This document shows positions 1 to 7,500 of a stretch of 64,000 bases of DNA, one piece after another. How positions within the stretch are numbered: the first letter of the stretch is position 1; each line of letters starts with the position of its first letter. Source of the stretch: Verrucomicrobiota bacterium (GTDB lineage: Bacteria > Verrucomicrobiota > Verrucomicrobiia > Limisphaerales > PALSA-1396); assembly GCA_016200005.1 (NCBI GenBank), contig JACQFP010000006.1:61086-125085 (forward strand). The letters run 5' to 3'. A program made the translations under genes and the position numbers. The notes beneath the pieces were generated by a model, which was not told where the DNA came from, did not search any database, and was given only the letters and a program-made list of their open reading frames with translations.

Positions 1-40
1 TCCAGAGCGGGTGTGTCTTGCCCACACGCACCGTGCAACA

Positions 41-110
41 GCGGCGACAAGTCGCCGCACTCCAAACGCTGACGCGCCCCCCCGCATTCCCTTCGGTTCA
101 GGGGCGTCAG
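41..110. repeat. Hairpin repeats in leading intergenic stretch
   Basis: The first 209 bases hold no convincing gene. Positions 41-58 form a hairpin with 8-bp arms (GCGGCGAC / GTCGCCGC, AA loop), and 69-75 (CTGACGC) pairs with 104-110 (GCGTCAG). These look like the same kind of short palindromic repeat as those found further along the window, at the 3' side of the Uma2 gene. Confidence 0.5.
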
Positions 111-209
111 GCGCGTGCGAGGTTCGGGGAATTCTCTCCCACCTGCTCCATCGGTCGTCGAGCCCGCAGACTGCCCTGTAATGCGCTGATGGTCGTTCAC
201 TGGATTTCC

Positions 210-704
210 CTATTCATCACGCCGAATGCTCAGCGGCACGCCAAACAACTCCGCAATCGTCAGTTGAAATCCCGGCAGGAGATTTTCACTAAGCATTTCG
301 CGCCCGGCAAGAATTTGTTTCAACGCCATGCCGTAAGGACTGCCATGATAAACTTCCACGTTGTCATAGCGCGGATCAATCATCCACAAGCGCGGCAAAT
401 TCAAGTCCTCGTAAATCTGCTTCTTGACGACCGTGTCGGTGCGATGATCGTCTGAACTGACGATCTCCGCCACCAGCCAGACTTTGCCGGTGGCTTTCGT
501 CACCAAAGTCAAATCCGGCCGCACGATGGTGCCAGGCGAAAGTTGCACCACGGAACGCGAAGCCAGCAAGCGTGTTGTCGTTACGCGAACGAGGCTGCCA
601 GCCACATGCTGATGAAGACGGTCGCAAATCTCCTCATGCCGCGCGCCCGGCGGATGACGCAAGAACGTTTCGCCCTCTACCGTTTCTTCGTATCGCTCGC
701 TCAT
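210..704 (-). CDS. Uma2 family restriction-endonuclease-like protein (DUF820)
   Basis: A 164-residue protein of the Uma2 (DUF820) family, which has a PD-(D/E)XK nuclease fold; the biological role of the family is not established. The pattern is typical: RPDLTLV with Asp64, a strand ending in VAEIVS with Glu80, then YEDLNLPRLWMIDP, the usual Y...W.vDP block. Length fits the family. The ATG at 704 overlaps the stop codon of the upstream uvrA-like gene by four bases (ATGA), so the two are probably cotranscribed and translationally coupled. Uma2 genes are often abundant in cyanobacteria, Planctomycetes and Verrucomicrobia. No odd features were seen. Confidence 0.85.
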   Translation of the reverse strand: MSERYEETVEGETFLRHPPGARHEEICDRLHQHVAGSLVRVTTTRLLASRSVVQLSPGTIVRPDLTLVTKATGKVWLVAEIVSSDDHRTDTVVKKQIYEDLNLPRLWMIDPRYDNVEVYHGSPYGMALKQILAGREMLSENLLPGFQLTIAELFGVPLSIRRDE

Positions 705-3490
705 TTGCCGGAAAGAAGTTTGTTCAAAAACTGTCCCGTGTGCGAGTGTTTGTTTCGCGCGATTTGCTCCGGCGTCCCTTCAGCCACGATCCGTCCCCCG
801 CCATCGCCCCCCTCCGGACCAAGGTCGATCACCCAATCGGCCTCGGCAATCAAATCCAGATTGTGTTCGATCACGATGACCGAGTGTCCGGCATCGACGA
901 GCCGCTGCAAAACCTCGACGAGTCGTTTCACGTCTGCCATGTGCAGGCCGATGGTCGGTTCTTCAAGGAGGAATAGATTTGAGGAGCGTGATGCGTGATG
1001 CGTGTTGCGTGAACCCAACTGATCTGGTGCAGGACGCAAACCGGAAAGAAGATGTGATACGAGCTTCACTCGCTGCGCCTCGCCGCCGCTGAGCGTGGGA
1101 CTCGTCTGGCCGAGCTTCAAGTAACCAAGACCCGTGTCGGCCAGCGCCTGCAAGGAACGCTTGATCTTCGGGATGCCAGCGAAGAATTCGCGCGCCTCTT
1201 CAACGGACAGATCCAGAACCTGCGCGATATTCTTCCCGCCGTATTCAATGTCCAGTGTCTCGCGGTTGAAGCGCGTGCCGTTGCATGTCTCACAGCGGAC
1301 AAAGGCCGGCGGCAGAAAATTCATTTCCAGTTTGATCTGGCCGGCCCCTTCACATTCCGGACAACGCCCTTGCGCACTGTTGAAGGAGAAACGGCTCGCG
1401 GAATAGCCGCGCATCCGTGACTCCGGCAGTTGCGCGAACAACGCGCGGATGTCGTCAAAGAATCCCACGTAGGTCGCCGGAATTGAGCGCGGCGTGCGGC
1501 CGATCGGCGATTGGTCCACTTCATAGACCGCCTTGAGAGGTTCGTGACCAGTGAGACGTGAGGCGTGAAACGTGAGGCGTGAATTCTTCAGTGCGTCAGT
1601 GAGCGCAGGCAATAAACATTCCCGCACCAGCGTGCTCTTGCCCGAGCCGCTCACGCCCGTCACGAGCACGAGCCGACCTAGAGGAAACTTCACCGTAAGA
1701 TTTTTCAAATTGTTCGCTGAAGCGTGTTGCAGTGTGAGTGTCCCCTTTTCTCCCTTTCCCCTTTTCTCCCTTTCAATTCTTCGCCGCTCTCCTCGACTCG
1801 GAAATTTCCTCTCTTCCCGCAAACACTGCCCCGTGATCGACTCCGGATGCTTCGCCAGTTCACCAAGCGTCCCCACCGCCACGACTTCGCCGCCATGCGC
1901 GCCGGCACCCGGACCGAGATCCACGATGACATCGGCGCGCCGCATCGTTTCCTCATCGTGCTCGACGACGATGACGGAGTTGCCGCGTGCCTTGAGTTTC
2001 TGCAATGCTCCGAGCAGACGTTCATTGTCGCGCGCGTGCAGGCCGATGGTCGGTTCGTCGAGGATGTAAAGCACACCGCTTAGATTCGAGCCAAGTTGAG
2101 CCGCCAGCCGGATGCGCTGACTCTCGCCACCCGAAAGCGTGGGCACGCCACGACCGAGTTGAAGGTAGCCGAGCCCGACTTCGTTCAGGAACTTCAATCG
2201 CTCGCGAATCTCCGGCAGAATGTCGCGCGCAATCTCCGCCGCGCGTCCGGTAAACTTGAGTTTGTGGAAATACGAGAACGCTGTTTCGACCGATAAACGC
2301 GAAACATCTTCAATGGTCATCGACCGCGAGACTTTCCCCGCACCCGGCCTGACGGCCACCCTCTCCCCATCCGATGGGGAGAAGGACGGGGTGAGGGGAC
2401 GGTTCAAAGAGGGAACTCCGAGAAGCCGCACCGCCCGCGCCACGGGATTGAGCCGCGCTCCGTTGCACTCGGAACAAGTCTCGCGCTCGCCTTCCTGCCA
2501 TTCATACCACGACTCAGCGATGTCGTCTTCGCGCGCGCCGCGGTCCACATCTTCGGGCATGTAAAATAATTCGCCGAAGCCGCGACACTTGGGACACCAA
2601 CCCGCCGCGGAGTTGTAACTGAAATTCTTTGGATCAAGCGGCTCGAAGGAATGTGCGCATTTCGGACAGACTCGCTCAGTCGAGTGGACGGTGACTAGAC
2701 CGTGATCGTCAAGGCCCAGCAACGTGCCATTGCCGAGCTTGAGCGTTTCATCAACCAATTCTTGTAGCCGCGTCTCGTAAGAGCGCGGCTGACTTTTTCT
2801 GGAAGTATTGGCGGCGCTCTGCCGAGACGCCGCTACGACTCCGACAACAATCTCCACATTGTGCTCGCGGAAGCGATCCAGCCGCAAGCGCTCACTGGTC
2901 GGATACATCTTTCCATCGGCACGAACCTCCTTGTAACCGTGTTTGGCCGCCCATTCGGCAACGTCCGTGTGAAATCCCTTGCGGCCTTTCACCACCGGCG
3001 CGAGCAGCAGCAGGTCTCCTCGCTTCTTCAATTCGACCGACAATCGCCGGCCAACTTCGTCTCGCGTCTGGGTTGCGACAGGCAATTGGCAATCCGGGCA
3101 ATGCTGCACACCGAGCCGCGCAAAGAGCAGTCGGATGAAATGATAAACCTCCGTGACTGTGGCGACCGTGCTCTTGCCGCCGCCGCGCGTGCCTCGTTGT
3201 TCGATGCTGACGGTCGGCGGAATCCCGGTGATCAAATCCACGTCGGGCCGCGACATCTGCTCCACGAACTGCCGCGCATACACGTTCATGGAATCGAGAA
3301 AACGTCGTTGCCCTTCGGCGAAAAGGAGGTCGAACGCCAGCGTGCTCTTGCCCGAACCGCTGACTCCCGTTATGACGACAAATAAATTGCGCGGAATGGT
3401 GAGCGAAAGATTTTTCAGATTATGCTCGCGCGCGCCGTGGATGGCAATGGCGTTACCGCTGGCGGATTGAATGTCGGTTTCGACGAACAC
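701..3490 (-). CDS. uvrA: UvrA-family excision-repair ATPase, paralogue 1
   Basis: A 929-residue twin-ABC ATPase of the UvrA family, the damage-sensing subunit of nucleotide excision repair. Visible: first Walker A GVSGSGKST (42-50), paired CxxC zinc ligands (CPDC, CPKC...CPKC, CSEC), signature LSGGESQRIRLA with LYILDEPTIGLH, then a second Walker A, the CPEC/CETC zinc module, LSGGEAQRVKL and LFLLEEPTIGLH. The second Walker B has Glu in place of the usual first Asp. The start is GTG at 3490. At least four repeat-derived in-frame segments are present (families H, A, C, C); without them it would be about 860 residues, shorter than housekeeping UvrA (about 940). It may therefore be a specialised paralogue. 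Uma2 follows with a 4-bp overlap. Confidence 0.9.
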   Translation of the reverse strand: MFVETDIQSASGNAIAIHGAREHNLKNLSLTIPRNLFVVITGVSGSGKSTLAFDLLFAEGQRRFLDSMNVYARQFVEQMSRPDVDLITGIPPTVSIEQRGTRGGGKSTVATVTEVYHFIRLLFARLGVQHCPDCQLPVATQTRDEVGRRLSVELKKRGDLLLLAPVVKGRKGFHTDVAEWAAKHGYKEVRADGKMYPTSERLRLDRFREHNVEIVVGVVAASRQSAANTSRKSQPRSYETRLQELVDETLKLGNGTLLGLDDHGLVTVHSTERVCPKCAHSFEPLDPKNFSYNSAAGWCPKCRGFGELFYMPEDVDRGAREDDIAESWYEWQEGERETCSECNGARLNPVARAVRLLGVPSLNRPLTPSFSPSDGERVAVRPGAGKVSRSMTIEDVSRLSVETAFSYFHKLKFTGRAAEIARDILPEIRERLKFLNEVGLGYLQLGRGVPTLSGGESQRIRLAAQLGSNLSGVLYILDEPTIGLHARDNERLLGALQKLKARGNSVIVVEHDEETMRRADVIVDLGPGAGAHGGEVVAVGTLGELAKHPESITGQCLREERKFPSRGERRRIEREKRGKGEKGTLTLQHASANNLKNLTVKFPLGRLVLVTGVSGSGKSTLVRECLLPALTDALKNSRLTFHASRLTGHEPLKAVYEVDQSPIGRTPRSIPATYVGFFDDIRALFAQLPESRMRGYSASRFSFNSAQGRCPECEGAGQIKLEMNFLPPAFVRCETCNGTRFNRETLDIEYGGKNIAQVLDLSVEEAREFFAGIPKIKRSLQALADTGLGYLKLGQTSPTLSGGEAQRVKLVSHLLSGLRPAPDQLGSRNTHHASRSSNLFLLEEPTIGLHMADVKRLVEVLQRLVDAGHSVIVIEHNLDLIAEADWVIDLGPEGGDGGGRIVAEGTPEQIARNKHSHTGQFLNKLLSGK
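984..1012. repeat. Family C tandem repeat (GTGATGCGTGA type), copy 1, in uvrA-like 1
   Basis: Units of the type CGTGATG / CGTGTTG are repeated in tandem. Read on the minus strand in the gene frame they encode NTHHASR, at about residues 827-836, just before the second Walker B. The same peptide signature recurs in five places across both uvrA-like genes. Confidence 0.75.
1543..1585. repeat. Family C tandem repeat, copy 2, in uvrA-like 1
   Basis: Tandem GTGAGACGTGAGGCGTGAAA-type units encode SRLTFHASRLTGHEP on the minus strand, about residues 636-650, in the loop after the second Walker A. The reading frame is kept on both sides. Confidence 0.75.
2348..2400. repeat. Family A palindromic repeat, copy 1, in uvrA-like 1
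   Basis: Contains a perfect 10-bp inverted repeat with a 1-base spacer (TCTCCCCATC 2362-2371 / GATGGGGAGA 2373-2382) flanked by GGACGGGGTGAGGGG. It is translated in frame as LTPSFSPSDGERVAVRPG, about residues 364-381, directly after the CSECNGARLNP motif. Four other copies lie in this window. Confidence 0.85.
2764..2836. repeat. Family H palindromic repeat in uvrA-like 1
   Basis: Two related arms, 2764-2790 (GTAGCCGCGTCTCG...) and 2810-2836 (...CGAGACGCCGCTAC), form an imperfect inverted repeat, and each arm is itself a hairpin. It is translated in frame as VVAASRQSAANTSRKSQ and on, about residues 219-243, in the region that corresponds to the UvrB-binding part of UvrA. Confidence 0.7.
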
Positions 3491-3572
3491 GAACCATTCT
3501 TAACATTGGAAAGACGATTCGCAAAAAGTCTTTTCAATTTCGACGGTTGGGCGCAACCAAACGCCCACACCA

Positions 3573-3633
3573 GCCCCGGAGGGGCGAAATATTTATAGTT
3601 ACGAATCCCAAATTCCCAAAGCTCCGTAGGAGC
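3573..3633. repeat. Short hairpin repeats in the 3491-3814 intergenic region
   Basis: The 324 bases between the two flanking genes have no clear gene. They hold two small hairpins, GCCCC-GGA-GGGGC (3573-3585, followed by GAAATATTTATAG) and GCTCC-GTA-GGAGC (3621-3633, followed by GACATCATC), a known style of bacterial intergenic repeat. From about 3691 an open frame reads VQDLNAAAEQEIAVQLLNDI up to a TAA at 3778-3780. This could be the tail of a lost gene, but it is too short to assign. Confidence 0.5.
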
Positions 3634-3814
3634 GACATCATCACGGTTATGTCGCCCCTATGTTGCAGGAGCCGTACAAGGCAGAAAGCTAGTGCAAGAC
3701 CTAAATGCGGCAGCCGAGCAAGAGATCGCGGTTCAACTTCTCAATGATATTTACGGTTTTGTCGAGGCTGAGCAGAAATAATGGAGTCTGCGGCGCGTGT
3801 GGGCTTCTAACGCT

Positions 3815-4003
3815 ATGGAAAAAATTAAAATCGCAACATTCATAAATAATACTGAATCACCAGTCATTTATTGGCCGGTTGTTCCACGGATCGGTGAAAG
3901 CGTCGAAGCGGACGATAACGAGGAGTACAAAATCGTAGACGTTGTTCACATGTTTCGTCGGAAAAATGACGTGATACGGATTGTTTTAGAAACGAAGAAA
4001 TAG
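3815..4003 (+). CDS. Small hypothetical protein
   Basis: A 62-residue protein (MEKIKIATFINNTESPVIYW...) that I do not recognise. It begins at the ATG at 3815; an in-frame ATG at 3797 would add six residues with no better context. The composition is acidic in the middle (VEADDNEEYKIVD) and basic at the end, soluble, and lower in GC than neighbouring genes, which suggests a recent arrival. It ends convergently against the broken PIN toxin on the other strand, overlapping it by about 58 bases. It could be a small antitoxin-like or phage-type protein, but nothing seen fixes a function. Confidence 0.5.
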   Translation: MEKIKIATFINNTESPVIYWPVVPRIGESVEADDNEEYKIVDVVHMFRRKNDVIRIVLETKK

Positions 4004-4143
4004 TCCGCTTCATGCGTCTCGTAGGCGAGTTCCTGCCTTACAGCAGATGGGATGCTGATTTCACCGTAACGCCGCCTCAAAAAGTCGAGGCGACCGATGA
4101 TGGCCAGATTGGAAACGGGCGATGTGTCACTGACGACGCGCAT
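3946..4143 (-). pseudogene. Truncated DUF3368 PIN-domain toxin
   Basis: The first 45 or so residues (VSDTSPVSNLAIIGRLDFL..., then YGEISIPSAVRQEL) match the N-terminus of DUF3368 PIN-domain proteins, with the metal-binding Asp of VSDTSP intact. After that the sequence loses resemblance and stops at 65 residues, whereas the family is about 150-160. The later acidic residues of the PIN site are absent. It overlaps the stop of the UPF0175 gene, the usual antitoxin-toxin arrangement. It is most likely a toxin remnant cut by a deletion. Confidence 0.75.
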
Positions 4144-4381
4144 GGGCGAGGTCTTCCATCGCTTCGGTCATTCCATATTGGCGAGGGATGCTCCGCTCCG
4201 CCAGTTGCACGCCGAAGGCGTATTGGTCCAAGCCCGCCATGCGCGCACCTTGAGCGAGGGAGAGCCAGCCTTTTGCATAGAAGCGACAAGCCAGTTCGAT
4301 CTGCATGTGGCGCTCACGCTCGCCCGGCCCGAAAGGCAGACTGGCGAGCGCCTCTTCGTCGAGGTTGAGGGTGATGCTCAT
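4127..4381 (-). CDS. UPF0175 family antitoxin-like protein
   Basis: An 84-residue protein starting at MSITLNLDEEALASLPFGPG. The block ...ERHMQIELACRFYAKGWLSLAQGARMAGLDQYAFGVQLAER is the UPF0175 pattern, a small helix-turn-helix-like family that is regularly encoded upstream of DUF3368 PIN toxins. The start at 4381 is preferred to the in-frame ATG at 4456 because the family begins at about this point. It overlaps the toxin remnant downstream, so the antitoxin has outlived its toxin. UPF0175 proteins are thought to bind DNA and the toxin; that is family knowledge, not visible here. Confidence 0.8.
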   Translation of the reverse strand: MSITLNLDEEALASLPFGPGERERHMQIELACRFYAKGWLSLAQGARMAGLDQYAFGVQLAERSIPRQYGMTEAMEDLAHARRQ

Positions 4382-4505
4382 GTAGGACTTGTCGCCTGCA
4401 CGGATGAACTCGTTAAGCCGGATGTGCGCAGCGGCACAACTTGAAGCCTGCACCATAGGTTGGGCGTGTCACTGCAACAGGCGAGCATCTTCCCAAGTTT
4501 GATTG

Positions 4506-7500
4506 TCACAATATTTCCCGCAACGCCTTTCCGGTGTGGCTCGCCCGGCACGCGACAACTTGTTCGGGCGTGCCGCAAGCAACGATTTTCCCGCCCTGGT
4601 CGCCGGCGTCCGGGCCGAGGTCAATGACCCAATCGGCGGACTTGATCACGTCGAGGTTGTGTTCAATGACGACCAGCGAGTGGCCCGCATTGACGAGGCG
4701 TTGAAAGACCTGGAGCAACACCCGCACGTCATCGAAGTGCAACCCGGTGGTGGGTTCGTCGAACAAGAACAACGTAGCAGCCGACGTTAGTCGGCTCTGA
4801 TCAACTTCGGATTCCGGATTTCGGATTTCGGATTTTGAAATGAGCCGACTTACGTCGGCTGCTACTGGAGAAGAAGTCGCCTCCGCCAAATGCCGCACGA
4901 GTTTGAGCCGCTGGCTTTCGCCGCCGGAAAGGGTGTTGATGGGTTGGCCCAGTCTCAGATAACCGAGACCGACTTCCTGCAGTAGCTTCAGGCTTTCCTG
5001 CGCGCGTTTGGCGGGCCGCGACTCCGCGAAGCCGGAAAGAAAGTCGATGACTTCATCCACCGTGGCGTCGAGAAGATCGGCGATGCTCCAAGAAGAAGAT
5101 GAGAGTTGAGGGTTGAGAGTTGAGAGTTGTTTTCTTCGCGAGCGGTTACTCCCGCTTTCGTCTTTCGACCGTTGGCGCTCGACTTTGACTTCGAGAATGT
5201 GGGAGCGATAGCGGCGGCCATTGCAATCCGGGCAGCGGATGAATACGTCGCTCAAGAACTGCATCTCGATCTTCTCAAACCCCGCACCGCGACAGCGTTC
5301 ACACTGGCCGACGCTGGAATTGAAGCTGAACGCGCTGGCGTTGAAACCGCGTTGCCGGGCGACATCCGATTGGGCGAAGACTTCGCGAATGTCGTCGAAC
5401 GCACCAATATAAACGGCAGGATTCGAGCGCGGCGTTTTGCCCAGAATGGATTGGTCCACCATCACGACCCGGCTCAAGTGTTCTGCGCCCGTGATACGTG
5501 ATACGTGATGAGTGTTGCGTGTTGCGTCGTCCTCGCTTGCCGCGCCAGAGCCGGGCGAAGGCAGATCTTCGATCCGGTCGGAGGCTTTGACCGTCGCCGA
5601 TTTCACACTTGGGATTTGGGATTTAAGACTCTCCTGAAGCGCAGGGAAAAGAACTTCGCGGATGAGGGTGCTCTTGCCCGAACCGCTCACGCCTGTGACG
5701 CACACGAAGCGGTTGAGCGGAATTTCCACCGAAAGGTTTTGGAGGTTGTGGCGCGTGGCGTTGGTTATCGTTAAGGTAGCAGCCGACGTTAGTCGGCTCT
5801 GAACACGTTTGGGTTTTGAAGTGAGCCGACTGACGTCGGCTGCTACAGGGCGTCTTGGTGGAATCTCAATCTGCTTTCGCCTGCTCAAATATTTGCCGGT
5901 AAGCGAGTTTTTTGATTTCAGGATTTCCTTGTACGAGCCTTGGAAAACCACTTCGCCGCCCGTCGCGCCGTGACCCGGGCCGAGGTCAACGATCTGGTCG
6001 GCCGCGCGCATCACACTGGCTTCGTGTTCGACGACGACGACGGTGTTGCCGGTGTCGCGGAGTTTTTCGAGGATGCGCACGAGGCGGTCGGTGTCGCGCG
6101 GATGCAGCCCGACGCTCGGCTCGTCGAGGACAAAGAGGGTGTTGACCAACCGCGTGCCGAGGCAGGTGGTGAGGTTGACGCGCTCGGTTTCGCCGCCGCT
6201 CAAGGTTCGCGTCGGACGATCCAGCGTGAGATAGCCGAGGCCGACTTCGTTGAGGTAGGCGAGGCGGGCGCGAACTTCGTTCAGCGCGTGAAAGATTGGG
6301 TCGGTTGGTAAAGATCGTGATGCGTGACGCGTGAGGCGTGATTTCGTCAATTCGTCAATCAACGCCTGCGCGTCCCGAATCGGCAGCGCGTAGAAGTCGG
6401 CGAGAGTCAATCGTCTAGTCTGATTAGTTTCAGGAGCGCCCCTCACCCCATCCCTCTCCCCATCCGATGGGGAGAGGGTGTCCGCAGGACGGATGAGGGG
6501 TTTGGATAGGTTTCCGCAGCGGTCTTGCCCTCTGGCCATCGAAAGAAGATACAGCAACGCGTCTGGTTTCAGCCGTGCTCCGTCGCAGTCCGGGCATTTC
6601 GTGTAGGCGCGATACCGCGAGAGCAGCACGCGAACGTGCATCTTGTAGGACTTGGTTTCGAGCCAGCGGAAATAGCCCTTCACGCCGTACCATAAGCGCG
6701 GCCAGCGATGATCATCGTCAATGCCGTAATCCTTGTCACCTTCCACAACCCAGTGTTGGTGTTCGGCGGAAAGTTTATTGAACGGAACGTCCATCGACAC
6801 GCGGCGAATTCTACAGAACTTCTTCAAATCACTTTGACACTCCGCGCCCGTGCCGCTGCGCCAAGGCTTGACCGCGCCTTGCGCCAACGTGAGTGAGCGA
6901 TCAGGAATCGCGAGGTCGTAGTCGATGCTGATGATGCGGCCAAATCCTTTGCACGCCGGGCACGCGCCGAGCGGATGATTGAAGCTGAACAGGGCGGGAG
7001 AAGGTTCGGCGTATTCGATGTCGCAACTCGCGCAGTGGAGGCGGTTGCTGAAGAGTTGAGGGTTGAGAGTTGAGGGTTGAGAGTTTTCCAAAATGCGAAT
7101 TGCCAGCTTGCCTTTGCCGAAATGGTAGGCTTGCTCACAGGCTTCGACGAAGCGAGCGCGCGCCGGGGGCGAGAGCTTGAGGCGGTCTTGAATGATGGTG
7201 AGCGAGGCAACCCGTGAGGCGTGAGGCGTGATGCGTGAGAGCGCTTCGTCGAGGCGGACAACTTCGTCGTTGAGCAAGAGGCGTTGGTAGCCTTGTTTGG
7301 AGACCAGGGCGAGCGATTCGTCGAGGGAAAGTTTTTCGGAGAGCGGCAAATCGAAGGTGATGAGGACTTCCTTGCCTACGTAGCCGCCGACGTGAGGAGG
7401 CGGACTTTTGCTGATTGTCGCGCCTGATACATTCCGCCTCGTTACCTCGGCGGCTACGAGTTTTTTCCAGATTTGTTGGGGTGAATCTTTCGTTACTGGC

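Noticed and set aside
6845-6885. KPWRSGTG peptide in uvrA-like 2, similar to the PWRSG of the methyltransferase repeat
   Set aside because: UvrA proteins naturally have an LxxAEGAxxPW segment here, and the DNA lacks the TTTA-cored hairpin, so it is probably native sequence.
984-7457. CRISPR-like array suggested by many short repeats near each other
   Set aside because: The repeats belong to different families, have irregular spacing and lie in open reading frames; there are no equal-length spacers or cas genes.
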